The notes under the pieces: model-generated | What the model was told of the DNA's origin: nothing | Databases searched by the model: none | Seen by the model: only the letters and a program-made list of their open reading frames with translations | Part shown: in pieces, positions 46,640-58,352 of the stretch | How positions within the stretch are numbered: position 1 is the first letter of the stretch | Layout: each line of letters begins with the position of its first letter | Position numbers and translations under genes: made by a program | From: Uranotaenia lowii | Lineage: Eukaryota; Arthropoda; Insecta; Diptera; Culicidae | Assembly: GCF_029784155.1 (NCBI RefSeq) | Contig: NC_073693.1 | Coordinates: forward strand, 147,624,843 to 147,688,842 | Direction: 5' to 3' | DNA length: 64,000 nucleotides

Positions 46640-47680
46640 CCTGCCGAGAGTGCAGATTCTCGAAGTCATCGCGAAATTAAGGCTTTGAGAGGGAACGCAA
46701 AGAAAGCGGCAAGAGGTTGTTTATCTGGGGTTACCAGAAAACATCGTTCGAGTAAGCAATATGCTGTACATTCGCATGCTGAGGTTATCAGCCACCAGAA
46801 TGAACGAAATGTTAGATTTGTCATCGATTCTGGTGCCAGTCAGCATATGATGCGAGACGAGAACCTGCTTGTGGGCGTTCGAAATCTTCCAGAGCCAGTT
46901 AAGATCGCAACAGCGAAGAGCGGAGAGATATTGAAAGCTTTCGAAACTGGAACAATGCATTTGAGCAGTATAATTGGGAAGTCAATTGTTCCAATTATAC
47001 TGTTGGATGTACTTGTGATCCCAGGTTTGGAGGACAACTTACTTTCGGTCAGAAAGTGCACCGAGAACAGGAAAAGAGGTACTTTTCTCGGAAAGCAAGT
47101 ACAGTTTGCATTTTCAGGAGAGGTTTTCGCCCGAGGAAAACTCCTGAACAGCGAGTACTGCCTTGATTTGTTGTTGGAGCCTAATCGAGACGATGTTGTT
47201 CATGAACAGCTGGTCATCGACAAGAATGTTGAGATCCCACCAGAGGCCATCAGATTTGAGCGGTTAGCCGATGTGTATGAGTCAGAACAACAGCCCATAT
47301 CCGAGCAGCTAGACGATGCCCATGCACATGAAAATACATTCGAACGGTCAGCTGATGTGCCAACAACAGAAATCACATCTGAGCGATTAGCCGATGTGCC
47401 TGCTGATCCCGATCACACTGTGGTTAACAGTGTGATTGTAGATGATCACGGCGAGAGCGACTACGAGAGCAGCGAGGAATTCCCGGACAATGACGATGAT
47501 GACCAAGATTCCGTCACCCCTGAACCGACCCTGAGACGAAGTCAGCGAACAAGAGGGACTACACAGCGCTACGTGGCTAACGTTGCCGCTGTTGTTGTTG
47601 AGGAGCTACCTCAGAACATCACTGAGCTGAAGCGCCGGGACGATTGGGATTCCTGGAAGGTCGCATCGACGAGGAGATGA
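46640..47680 (+). pseudogene. Copia polyprotein: protease and acidic linker, integrase deleted
   Basis: Aspartic protease core NVRFVIDSGASQHMM (DSG at 46826) with VLVIPGLEDNLLSV, typical of copia proteases. After EYCLDLLLEPNRDD the frame goes directly to an acidic, repetitive linker with three RFERLADV-like repeats, a run DNDDDDQDSV and RRSQRTRG, which in copia elements lies between integrase and RT. The GAG-pre-integrase and D-D-E integrase domains are therefore absent by an in-frame deletion. The frame is lost near 47650; the first codons before about 46700 are not recognisable. Confidence 0.8.
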
Positions 47681-47990
47681 CAGCCCTGAAGGAGAACAAG
47701 ACTTGGGAAGCGGTTAGCTTGCCCCCGGGTCACAGGAAACCCATTCTGTCCAAGTGGGTGTTTACCGTGAAGGACGATCGCTACAAGGCTCGATTGGTCG
47801 CGAAAGGATGTTCCCAAAGACCAGGATTGGACTACTCGGAAACCTATGCACCGGTAGCCAAGATGAAGAGCTTTCGGACCGTCTTGGCGTTGGCGAACGA
47901 ATACGTTCATCAAATGGACGTGAAAACTGCATTCCTGAATGGAAATTTAGAAGAGGTTATCGTCATGCAGTTGCCAAACAATGACGTCGG
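47644..47990 (+). pseudogene. Copia reverse transcriptase, N-terminal part
   Basis: Begins IDEEMTALKENKTWEAVSLP, then SKWVFTVK, YKARLVAKGCSQRPGLDYSE, TYAPVAKMKSFRTVLALA and HQMDVKTAFLNGNLEEVIVM, including the first catalytic Asp of RT. It breaks at QLPNNDVG, where the R1 derivative is inserted. The frame differs from the protease frame by one indel near 47650. Confidence 0.9.
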
Positions 47991-49027
47991 GCTCTGCGAC
48001 GTAGTTCTACCTCCCCGTGGTGCAGAGTGGAAACGTGTCTACAGAATTGACCAGCTGTAGATGTACGGCCAAGAGAACTACACGTCACACTTGGTACAGT
48101 CAGTTGCGACGAGCTGCGTGCCAAGGGTGACAAAACGTGGTGTAACTGGGCACCCTGGTACCAGTGCTCAGTTGCAAGAGGGAGGGGTCGTAACGCGTAT
48201 CGGGTAGTCGCGACCCCGATATGCGGGACGACCAAATGTTTGGCGAGTTTCGATCGATCTGCCTTTCGGGGAGGTTCCTGGCCCCGATTCGCGGATACGA
48301 TCGACTCACGACAGACAGAGGGGCCTTGTGCCGTAACATGTGGCGCCCAGTGGATGGGCCTCAGGTTGGGTCTCGAAGAGTCGAGATGGAGAAAAAGGAT
48401 ATGTGTGGTTATCTCCAGACCCGAGGAGAGGCGAGTTGTTCTCGTCTCGAATTGGGTCAAGAGACGGAACGATCGAGGGCTCTCGAGACACGAGGAGAGG
48501 TGGTAGAGTCGCCTCAAGTCGTGTCAAGAGGAGGTATGTGAGGAGGTCTTGAGTCACGAGGAGAGACGGGTCAAGACGGCTCAAATTGTGACAAGAGACC
48601 GAATGTGAGAGGGTCTCGAGTCGTGAGGAGGGGCGGGTCATGACGTCACGAACTGCGACGAGAGGCCGCATGTGGGACTCGAGTCACGAGTAGCGGCTAA
48701 CGGACTGCCAACCCGTAAGTCGTGAATCGTGACAAAGAGTGGTTGAGATTGCTGGTGTAGTACGAATAAAACGAGTATTTGCCGTGGAGCGCATTGCGCG
48801 AGTATGGTCTCCCATCATGGGTAAAGCCTTCGTTGCTAGGTCCGGATGGGAATTATGGCCAGAGGCCCCAGGTGGATTTTATGGCGTAGGGGTACATAGT
48901 ATCATGAGTCGTCCAATTGCACCCATGGACCCAGAGTAGCAAACTGGGGGGACGCGGTGGCTCGCCGTGCCTTGGAATGCAATCCGTAAAAAGGATTTAC
49001 CACCTGGGTGATCAATTAATAAAAAAA
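47991..49027 (+). mobile_element. ORF-less R1-clade derivative with poly(A) and 12-15 bp target duplication
   Basis: Inserted in the copia RT. CAATGACGTCGG, extendable to AAACAATGACGTCGG through the poly(A), flanks both sides (47976-47990, 49028-49042). The 5' end GCTCTGCGACGTAGTTCT and GTGGTGCAGAGTGGAAACGT match 3188 onward, the R1 5' end. The 3' end matches 11846-11994, the R1 3' UTR, and ends TTAATAAAAAAAAAA. Both ends of an R1 element with no ORFs between make it a non-autonomous parasite of R1, comparable to internally deleted SINE-like derivatives of LINEs. Removal rejoins the RT frame. Confidence 0.85.
48360..48690 (+). repeat. Tandem repeats inside the R1 derivative
   Basis: Units of about 65-70 bp built from GTCTCGAGTC-CGAGGAGAGG, GTCAAGACGGCTCAA, GTGACAAGAGACCGAATGTG with variants, roughly four to five copies. 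Similar degenerate motifs occur at 11560-11760 in the R1 3' UTR. Confidence 0.7.
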
Positions 49028-49040
49028 AAACAATGACGTC

Positions 49041-50162
49041 GGAAAATCGAAGGTCGTTCGATTACAGAAAAGCCTGTACGGCTTGAAGCAAGCGGGTCGT
49101 GCTTGGAACCAGCGATTCTACGACGAGATAAGAAAGCTTGGTTTCTATCCGTTGAAGAGTGACTGCTACGTTTACCGATCCTGCAAGCGAGGACTCACCC
49201 TTATCCTGTACGTAGATGACATTCTGATTGCCGGAAAAGACGTTTCAGAGGTTATCTGGATCAAGACCGAGCTTGGAAGGCTATTCCAGATGAAAATCTC
49301 CTGGAAGTCAAGACTTTCTTGGGGATGACCATCAAGCGAGACTTTCCGAATAGCGTCATCGAGATTTCCCAATCAGGATACGTCGAGAAGGTTCTGCAAC
49401 GATTCTATATGGCCGATTGTAAACCCGTAAGCACACCGTTTGACACAAACGTTCGCTGGACGAAGCTGAACGATGGTGAGGTTATCACCGAACAACCATT
49501 CAAAGAATTGATCGGTTGTCTACAATATCTGGCGACATCTTCGAGATCAGATATCTGTGCTGCGGTTAGCGCACTGAGCAAGTACCAGGTCAGCCCGGCG
49601 GATAGGCACTGGCAAGGCCTGAAGCGTATTCTGCGATACCTTCGAGGTACGACCGATACGGCGTTGGTATTCCGCAGAAACGAAACCACTCATCGGATAT
49701 GCTGATGCAGATTTTGCCAACGACTCCGATGATCGAAGATCTGTATCAGGTTATGCTTACATGATCTTCGGGAATCTTGTTTCGTGGTCAACGACACGTC
49801 AGCATACGGTCAGTCTGTCGTCGACCGAAGCTGAGATAGGAGCCCTTTGCCATGCAGTCAAGGAAGGTTTGTGGTTAACAAACTTCCTTTGTGAATTGGG
49901 TGTGGTTAGCACTCCTTTCACGTTAATGGAAGACAACATCCCTTGCATCCAGTATCTGGAAGAGGCGCGGACTCATCAGCGGATGAAGCATCTAGATGTG
50001 AAGTATGCTTTCACCAGAGACATCATAAGAAGCGGTCAGCTTTCTTTGAGACACATCTCTACTGAGGATCAGCCAGCTGATGCGTTCACGAAGGCGTTAC
50101 CAAGGGCGAGGCACGAGAAGCTGTTCAGCATTCTCAATTTACGAATTGAGGGGAGGTGTTGA
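49041..50162 (+). pseudogene. Copia reverse transcriptase C-terminal part and RNase H
   Basis: Continues with VRLQKSLYGLKQAGRAWNQR, then the catalytic LILYVDDILIAGKD. A frame change near 49305 leads to KTFLGMTIKRDFPNSVIEIS and CLQYLATSSRSDICAAVSAL. A second near 49685 leads to GYADADFANDSDDRRSVSGY, then SWSTTRQHTVSLSSTEAEIG, LMEDNIPCIQ and KHLDVKYAFTRDII, the copia RNase H. TGA at 50160-50162 overlaps the first bases of the LTR, as is usual. Two frameshifts, otherwise well conserved. Confidence 0.9.
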
Positions 50163-50592
50163 AACTTACGGTTTCCTCCGGAACAGCAGCAGCACAGCGG
50201 CACAGCAGTAAACTTCTGCTGCCACGAGCGAAACCAAAACAGTTTGTTTTGGTTCCTATTGCTATGTTCAATTCGCAATCGAGAACAATAGATCAATGAT
50301 TGCTGATGACAGCTGATGATGATAAACGCGGTATAAATGTTTACATAATCACACGGTTAAGCGAGACAACACAAATTGGGTTCGTGGTAACACAACAGTG
50401 TTGCCAGATATTCTGGGTAAGAATATCAAAGTACTCATTGAGAAATGAAAGTACTCATTTCTCAATGAGTTAGGGAATATAAGATGTGGAAGTGACAATT
50501 AGCTATCGCTAATTAATATAGTTGTAATCTAATGACCTCATAGACGAAACATGAATAAAGATAACTCTATTGCACCACTGAAACCTGCATTT
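50157..50592 (+). repeat. Copia 3' LTR (end approximate)
   Basis: Starts TGTTGAAACTTACGG directly after a polypurine tract GAGGGGAGG (50148-50156). A polyadenylation signal AATAAA occurs near 50552. The end was placed at a CA near 50592 without a second LTR for comparison, so it may be off by tens of bases. Confidence 0.6.
50434..50469. other. Hairpin inside the copia LTR
   Basis: CTCATTGAGAAATGA, short loop, then CATTTCTCAATGAG: a perfect 14-15 bp stem. It may contribute to LTR RNA structure; function unknown. Confidence 0.7.
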
Positions 50593-51429
50593 TCAATAAA
50601 AACTTTTTCCAGTGAACGGATAGAGCCAAATAGACTCCTTAAAAGTTTAAGCATACAGTTTTTGAGGCAACATTGTTCAAGACATCACATACATATCTGG
50701 GTGAGGCAAATAGATATTCGCTGAAGCACTTTTGCAGAATTTTTTTTACGTTACGTACGAAAAGAGTTGTAATCCATTAAGATGAAAATTCATGCCGGAA
50801 CCAAACAAAATCAACAAAACTATTTTCATTGCATAAGACAAGCTCAGTTTGATGTAATTTGCAAACCTTCTCAATGAAATACTTTCTTGTTAACTTAAAT
50901 AAAGTTTTTATAATGATCATTTTCAAGAGACAAATCACTGATCAGTGATTTAATCAGATCAGCTTGACATTTGAGCGATTTTTTTTTCATTTTTTTCTCA
51001 ATACTGATTTTATGAAATCTCTTGGTACATCTTTGTACCTGAATTTTCATCTCTTTGATGCTGCCTGAGTTCATTGCATGAAATAATTATACAATTTGGC
51101 AGAATTTACTCGCTTTAAGTTAAATTTGTAGAAATTAAAAATTTCAAAACTGACTCAAAAAATTTAGTTATTTCAATATTTTTACCAATTTGACAGAATG
51201 TGCTAAAACGCTTATTACAGCACTGCAATGGACTCAGGCAATAAAAAAAACGATGGAAAATCGACTATCGCTTGAGAAATAATGATGTTCTCTTTCAAAG
51301 GGTCTTTGAATGAGTGGATTTGTGTTGAAAATAAACAAGTTCTGGATTTTTTTTCTCGAGTTTATGAAATAATTAATCTCTCATAATTTCACAATCTCTC
51401 ATTATTTCACAATTTAATATTGAATTTGA
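50593..51429. other. Unassigned
   Basis: AT-rich, nothing recognised. Confidence 0.4.
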
Positions 51430-51661
51430 ATTTGATTTGTTGAAAATAAAAAAAAGCATTAATTTTTCAGTAAAAATATTCCATTTTCCCAAACAAACTA
51501 CAAAAGTAAAATTTATTCATGTAAACGTTAATTATAAATTCTGCAAAAAAAACATGGATGATTTTTTAACCAAGACGGAGCTCTTTAGATCCCAGAGTAA
51601 GAGAAATTCAAAAGCTAACCCAAATCGGCTCAGTATAGTACTGCATGACGATGAATTTTAG
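51430..51661 (+). repeat. Dispersed repeat Z, copy 2, with short conserved reading frame
   Basis: Pairs with 12715-12965. ATG 51554 opens a 35-codon frame, MDDFLTKTELFRSQSKRNSK then ANPNRLSIVLHDDEF, stop TAG 51659-51661. The similarity to copy 1 starts upstream in the leader and ends after PNRLS. GGTGGGT follows the end of the frame and could be a weak splice donor. Confidence 0.5.
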
Positions 51662-54600
51662 GTGGGTGGCGATAAAAATTAATAAGAATTAAAGGCTTCA
51701 ACCTTATTTTGTTTGAAATAAAGGATGGCTGCATTCGTTTTCCAAAATTCTGAGTTTTAATTTTCACATATCAATGCGGCAACAGACAACAATGAGAGAA
51801 GAGACAAACATGTCCTTGTGAACTTTTCAAATGTCAAAAATTATTTATATTTTTCTCGGCCACAAAAATCTATTCTCCGCCATAAGGTTTATTTAGATAA
51901 TAATAAAAATTCCGGATTTTTCATGCGACGATGTATCTAACTTAAAATGAATATATAATAGAGAAACTAAACGAATCAAGCGGAGGCGTCATCTCTTGTA
52001 ACATATTTCACTCAAACAAGACTGCCACAGGGTGTGGGAAATTTAATATGTTTCTATCCTTTTATCAAACACTCAGCTCAACTTGTTTCTATAATCCATC
52101 CTACGATGTCATCATCTTTCATTACTGAGGTAATTTCACCGAAAGCCGGATCCTTCCAAGAAAGTCAAGAGATTTATGCGAGAATGACGAAGGGTTGTTA
52201 TAAATTAATTTTCTGGCTCCCTTCAAATATCAGACATATTAGCCACTGCTGCCTTTGTCGGAATAAGGAAAAGTTCTCCTTCGATCCGGATTTCACCTTT
52301 TCCACTGACGGACGAGATGAGTTTAGGCTGAGTTGAGCTTCAATGCGTGGCAAAACCGAAACATCAAAAGTCCATAAAGTGGTCTATCGAATAGTGATTC
52401 GGCTTGGAAGGAAAATAACAGACCTTCCTCAAAATCAGTTGTTGCTATCGTTCTGGTTTTCATTTGAGGTTTCCAGCAGCTTGGTTTTTTTTCTCTCACA
52501 TTTGTTGCGGTTCCAGAAACTTTGTGGGCCTTTTCCGGGAGTTATATCTTCTTTTTTATTACCGAGTCTGCCGCCATGCCAGCAGACGTAATCGAGATCG
52601 TCCGCTGTGTGTAAAAAGTGTTCCAAACCTAATAACAAGCCATTTTTTCGGCAAAAGTTGTCTCCTTTCACCGGGTGCTTCCATTCATGACGTTCGCTTG
52701 GCTCATTCTCGGTTGACTTCTAATTTAAAAACTTTCTCCATGGTGCTTCACTCGCAGTCATTTGTTGCCGGAAAAGGAGGCAAAAAATCTAACGGATGAT
52801 ACCACCCTGTGAAGCAGAACACCCACCGGGCATCTCCCGCCACTTGAAATTCATGAGGCTCGTCCAAATGAGTCAGCCGAAGTATACTTCCTGTTACTAG
52901 TAATAATACAGGACCGGCCTGTGCTAGCAAAAGTTGTTCTCATCATTAGCATTATCGTTGTTATCGTCGTCATCATCATCATCATCATCATAATCATCAT
53001 AACCATCGAGATATGAAAAAAAAAATAAAATCCAGGAGCTTGAGTCGTAAAACTTGCGTTGTAGGCTGACGCAGCGTATCGTTAACGGCCGGAATTTACC
53101 AGACGCCCTTTTTCGGTATAGATTTTTTGAATTTCAATGTTTCAGAATTATTTAGCTATGTTAATTTCATCTCTAAGAAAAAAAAAACAGAAAGCTAAAA
53201 TGCATTTAAGGAAGCGTTTAAATTTGTCCAAGTTTTGCGTAAATAATAAAAGCAAAAAGAAAATAACAAACGCACACAAACTTCAAATTCAAAAGTAATT
53301 CAAACCGCCAGCGGCAGCAAACATTTGCAATTGCTCACAGCTTCTGGAGTTCAAAAAACTTTGCTCCATAGGAATGGAGCTCAACATGGGGCTGAAGCCC
53401 CAGACTCTCGGAGCAACATAAATAAGTTCAATGTTTTTCTTCTCTGCCCAGAAACAATTTCCCCAGTTTAAGTACACACGCACTGCATACCTTCGGAAAG
53501 ATTCCAGAAAGAAAGAGTCAGAGATGAAAATGATAGACACAGAAAGTATTTTGCCACCAACTTGTTTTTTTTTTTGTTGTTGTTGCTTGGAGTTTGAAGA
53601 ACCAAACGGAAAACTGAGTAAATTCACACTGGTACCAACATTATTTGTGTTTGGCTTTCCGTTCGTCGTTTCGCGTCGCGAGGAAACCTTTTGAAAAGAA
53701 AGTATTTTGATTTTTACTTTTAAGTTAACTGAAGGCAGAGGTGTGTTTCGTTGAGAGATATCAGAAGCAGAAAAAAGGTTAAACTTTTCTCAAAATGTTT
53801 CTTAACTGTGAGTTTGTTTAGTTTTATATGGTAAATTTCATGAATAATATTTTTTGATTTTCTTAACAATTTTTATAATTCGAATTAAAATATCTGAAGA
53901 TTGTCCAAGTATCGCAACTGGCCATCTTAGCGAAAGGAACAGTGGTTTTTCGTTTGATCCCTGAAATTGCTATTTTAGACATGCTTTCAAAATGCCACGC
54001 CAGATTCTGGCTTGGAGAATCGCTCTTTCCGATTGCAGATATTTCTGTCGATGTGAATGACAACCAAGCAATGAGGCAGTTGTTAAGAGCGGGGGTGTTC
54101 AGCTACTTGAAGAAGAAGTTTGTTTTCTTCATGTTGTTCGAAATTTCTTCCAAACTTTTCGGAAGTTTAATGGGTTTTCAGAGATTTTGCCAGCATTCAG
54201 TAAGTGAAAAAGATGAAAAAAACATTGTTCAAATTGCGCAGCGCACAAAGAGTTGAATGTTTTTCAAGCAACGACCATTCGTTTCAACTGTCAAACAAGG
54301 CTTTTTATAACCTTGGTATACTTGAAAATTGGTTCTGGTTTTTAAAAAAAGAATAGTTGAAAAGTGCATGAAATTGAGAAATTTGTTCTTGACAATTTAA
54401 ACAGCGGATAAAGGGGATTCAAGTCCTGCCGGTTTGCTATTGGATCTTTTCCGATAAAGTCATGATATTTAAGGCTAAAGTAAGGAACGACCAGAATGTG
54501 CTTAACTTCAACCTTACATTAATCTCATTATTGATTACTCAAAGCACAAAAAAATGGAAATTCCTTTGTAGAGATGTTTGCAGTGAAGAAGCAGACTATA

Positions 54601-55029
54601 TGCTCCTATTCAGCAGAATAATGATTTTTTTTAAATGTTAAATACATCGTATATTTGTACAAAAACTGTATAAACATGAGCAGGCAACTGTTTTTTATAC
54701 ATTGGAGTATTTTTTATGTTGAAATCTCCTTCAATTTTCGATAAAACGATTTCATTACAACTGTTGTCTAAATTGCCGAACCTTAAATCGTGCGCTTATT
54801 TACACCAAAGTGATTCAGGATGAAAAAACCAAACACGTTGAAAATTCCTTCAGAGAAAAGGAGAAAAAACAGAGTGATCAACAATTTTTACAACTTTATT
54901 TGAATTGATGACATTGACGACTCTCTGGAGTCATCATGTTATTCATTTATTGATTAAATAGGCGTAAGAGAGAGTTGAGTGACTTTAGAGAGTTGAGGTT
55001 TTTCAAGTAAGCCTATTTAGTAAGAAACG
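51662..55029. other. Unassigned; includes a TCA microsatellite
   Basis: About 3.4 kb with no recognisable gene. 52967-53003 is a (TCA)n microsatellite with interruptions, and 53560-53590 is a T/G-rich run. 52300-53700 is less AT-rich and could be unique host sequence. The frame 53942-54256 has no recognisable domain. Confidence 0.4.
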
Positions 55030-56377
55030 TTGTTGACGAAAATTGTTGACGAAATCACGGCTGCTGGGCTTCTTCAGATATGCGATCTACCGAATGAAAA
55101 CAATCGATTTCTCGATCTTGTTTTTGTTAATGACACTTCTGACTGTCAGTTGTCGTTGACCGAGCCATTACTACGGAACGAGAAACATCACAGCGCCATG
55201 GAATTAACACTGGACGTGACGAAATCGACGAAACAGGAGGTATGCACAGTAAAACAAATTAATTGGAAGTTGATTGACAAAAGTGCTATATCGAATGAAC
55301 TCAATCGAATTGCGTGGCAAAATATTTTCATAACGGATGATCTTTTTGCCAGAAATACGACTCATTATGTTAATGAAATGCATCAAATTTTACGATTTTT
55401 GAAATCGATTGGTGTATTCCAGAATCTCTCGGTTGAAATCTCATTGAACAAAGATTTCCACGACTACAACGTGCTGCTTTTTTACAGAATAATTTATGAA
55501 ATATGCTACACCCACGCACCACTTACGACATTGCAATCTTCTTCGGACAGTGAATTCCCTGAGTGGTTTGACCGGCCTCTTATTGCTTTGTATCGAAAGA
55601 AAAAGAAGGCGTACAATCGCATGAAAAAAAGTCGCTCGGTTGAGGACAAAGATTTGTACAAAGAGATCCAAGGAATCTTTAAAGAAGCACACCGTGAAGC
55701 TTACTCAGTTTATGTTTCCAAAGTAGAACGGGATATTAAGTCCAACCCAATGCAATTCTGGAAATTCGCGAATTCAAAAAAGAAAAACAAACGGAAGCTG
55801 GTGAACGTAAAGTATAAAGACATTACATCCACAGATTCGAAAAGTACTGCTCAGCTTTTCGCAGACTTCTTCAAGACAAGCTATCAAACATCAGTACCCC
55901 TCAGTTCATTAGATATGCCAGAAATTCCACTGATGAGTCACATCCATTTGACAATATCTGATATTGAAAAAGGCATTGAAGAGTTAGATTCGAAAAAATC
56001 ATCAGGTCCCGACGGAATACCAAACACATTACTGAAAGCTTGCAGCAACGAATTGTTACAACCCTTGTTTCTTATGTTCAATTCATCGCTACGCACCGGA
56101 TCTTTCCCATCCATTTGGAAAATATCGCGAGTGACACCAATTCACAAGAAAGGTTCTAAAAATTTGGCAGAAAATTACAGGGGAGTCGCCATACTGTCAG
56201 CTTTGCCAAAACTTTTTGAAAAGTTAATCTACCAACAGCTATATCCCGTATTAGAAAGCAGAATTTCACCATGTCAACACGGTTTTTTCAGAAAAAGGTC
56301 AGTAGTCACTAATCTATGTGAATTCACTACTCGTGTTCTTGATTGGATGGTCAAGGGATTCCAAGTAGACTGTATAT
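55030..56377 (+). pseudogene. Jockey-like ORF2: endonuclease C-terminus and RT N-terminal half
   Basis: The endonuclease end reads GLLQICDLPNENNRFLDLVF and HHSAMELTLDV (position of the SDH motif). A linker with WFDRPLIALYRKKKKAYNRM and YSVYVSKVERDIKSNPMQFW follows. RT begins KKSSGPDGIPNTLLKACSNE, ISRVTPIHKKGSKNLAENYR, GVAILSALPKLFEKLIYQQL and SPCQHGFFRKRSVVTNLCEF. It stops at GFQVDCI where the MITE inserted. This stretch is open for about 450 codons, so the element was not long dead when it was split. Confidence 0.9.
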
Positions 56378-57240
56378 TAGACCGCTGCAAGCTTTGTATG
56401 AAAATTTTAAATTCTTAAATTTTTACACCTCCCATAACTTTTTTTGGTTGTTTTTGCTGCCAGAAATAGCAATAAAACTTTTGGAAGCGATCCATCCAGT
56501 CCTGAATTAGCGCAACAATTTTTAATTTTGTATGGAAATTTGTATGGGAGAACAAAAATTTTCATTAAAAAATCACCAAAGATGTACTGAAAGTTCCTTA
56601 AAATATAACTTTGGATGAAAAATATTCCTTGATTCTTGTAGTACAATTCATGTGAACATAGAACAAACCTAACTTGTACCCCAGAAAAGATATTCAATGT
56701 TATACAAATTTTATTTTTCAAAATTATTTAATTTTATTTTAAGCCGTTTTGACTGCTTAATTGAAAGCTGTGTAACCATAGGATGAGAATAAAAATTCTC
56801 AAAAAACTGCTTTGCATTGCCAGAATTTTTATTAATTTTTATAACCTTTGCAAAAACATTTCTTGAAATTATTAAAAGCTGTAGCAAGCAAAGTCTGCCA
56901 TTTTTGAATATTTTTCAATAGATTCAGATTTTTTATTTTGAAATGTTTATAACTTTTTTCATGAAATGTTTAACTGCTTGTCATGTTAGCAAAAAATGAA
57001 GCTTAAGAATAGTCAAAACCAAAAATTAAAGACCGACTTCATTTCAAGCTTGTTTGACTTTTCTAGACGATTTAATGTGCAGAAATTTCTTCTTCCATAC
57101 AAATTTCCATACAAAATTGAAACGCGTTGCGCTAATTCAGGAATCGACCAAATCATCTCAAATTTTGCACTGATGGTTGGAGGCCCAAAAGGCATCGAAA
57201 AAACATATGGGAGCAAAAAGTCATTTTTTGCAGCGGTCTA
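56378..57240. mobile_element. hAT-like foldback MITE, perfect 8-bp target duplication
   Basis: Ends TAGACCGCTGCAA and its exact complement TTGCAGCGGTCTA. CTGTATAT is duplicated at 56370-56377 and 57241-57248. Inverted arms extend inward (CCTGAATTAGCGCAAC, AATTTTGTATGGAAATTTGT on both strands). 863 bp, no transposase. TAG-type ends with an 8-bp duplication fit hAT. Confidence 0.9.
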
Positions 57241-58352
57241 CTGTATATACACTGATATGTCGAAAGCTTTCGACGTAGCTGGCATTAATGAAATATTGGA
57301 AGCTTTATCAAGAATGGGCATTGGAGGAATTATTTTGAATTGGATAAAGTCTTACCTTACGGATAGGAGCCAGTACGTATCAGTAAATTCTGCTTATTCT
57401 GAACCATATCGAGCATCCTCAGGAGTTCCTCAAGGGAGCCACCTGGGACCTCTACTTTTCATAGTGTTAATGAACAGTTTACCTGAATCGCTTTCGGAGG
57501 CTCTGGTATTGATCTACGCCGATGATGTGAAAATATTTTTGCCCGTAAAAAAATCGACGACTGCCGAACTCTGCAATCGGATTTGGATGCGTTCTCAGAT
57601 TTTCTAAACAGAGCAAATTTAAAATTGAATAATTCAAAATGCGCAGTCATATCCTTTACCAGAAGCTACACTCCAATTCAGTTCACGTACTGTTTAAGCG
57701 GGGAAGCAATAAGTAGAGTTTCCAGCGTACACGACTTAGGCTTAAAACTAGATTCCGGTTTGACCTTCAGGGATCACATCAATAGCCTCGCTTCGGATGG
57801 TCTCGCGATGTTTGGAGTAGTAAGGCGCTTTGCTGGTGAATTAGAAGATCCATACACAATTAAATGCCTATATATTAGCTTGGTTAGATCGAAGTTTGAT
57901 TTTGCAAGCATAGTTTGGAGGCCCATGTACCAAGTACATATAAATCGATTAGAAGCTGTCCAGAAACGGTTTGTGAAATTTGCGGTAAGGAATCTTGGTT
58001 GGAGAGAGAAAATGCCAGAGTATGAGAGTTTATGTCATCTATTGGACTTGATCTACTAGAGAATCGGCACCGCATAAACGACTTAAAATTCTTCCTGAAA
58101 ATAGATCGAGGCATCATAGATTCGTCCTTTCTACGGTCCCGAATAACAACCAATTCCAGCAGTTTGGTCTTAAGAAGACGCAGGCGCTACACCGTTGAGA
58201 ATCGAACAACAAATTACAGCCGTAACGAGCCAGCGCACCGATACATGAGGGAAGCGAACCGCATAAATAACATAATTGACTTCAATTCAAGTGTACAGAC
58301 AATTTTAAACATTTACATTATGTATTTTAGACGACAATTATATTTAAGATAG
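57241..58352 (+). pseudogene. Jockey-like ORF2: RT C-terminal half and tail
   Basis: Resumes with YTDMSKAFDVAGINEILEAL (motif A), ASSGVPQGSHLGPLLFIVLM and VLIYADDVKIF, the catalytic centre. A frame change near 57580 leads to DAFSDFLNRANLKLNNSKCA, SVHDLGLKLDSGLTFRDHIN and ASIVWRPMYQVHINRLEAVQ, the conserved thumb and downstream region. A further change near 58040 leads to a basic, Arg-rich tail ending at 58352. All RT catalytic residues are present. Confidence 0.9.

Larger units (their letters stand above)
46556..50592 (+). mobile_element. Ty1/copia retrotransposon, 5' LTR, gag and integrase missing
   Basis: Order: protease, short linker, RT (split by an R1-type insertion), RNase H, polypurine tract, 3' LTR, which is the copia arrangement. 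No sequence matching the start of the 3' LTR is found upstream, and the protease frame runs straight into the RT-proximal linker, skipping integrase. Both the 5' boundary (near 46556) and the 3' LTR end (near 50592) are approximate. Defective, with several frameshifts. Confidence 0.85.

Noticed and set aside
48100..48671. Several long frames on both strands in the R1 derivative
   Set aside because: They follow from GC-rich tandem repeats of 65-70 bp and are not related to R1 ORFs.
52967..53003. CRISPR-like or regulatory repeat
   Set aside because: A simple TCA microsatellite; no spacers.
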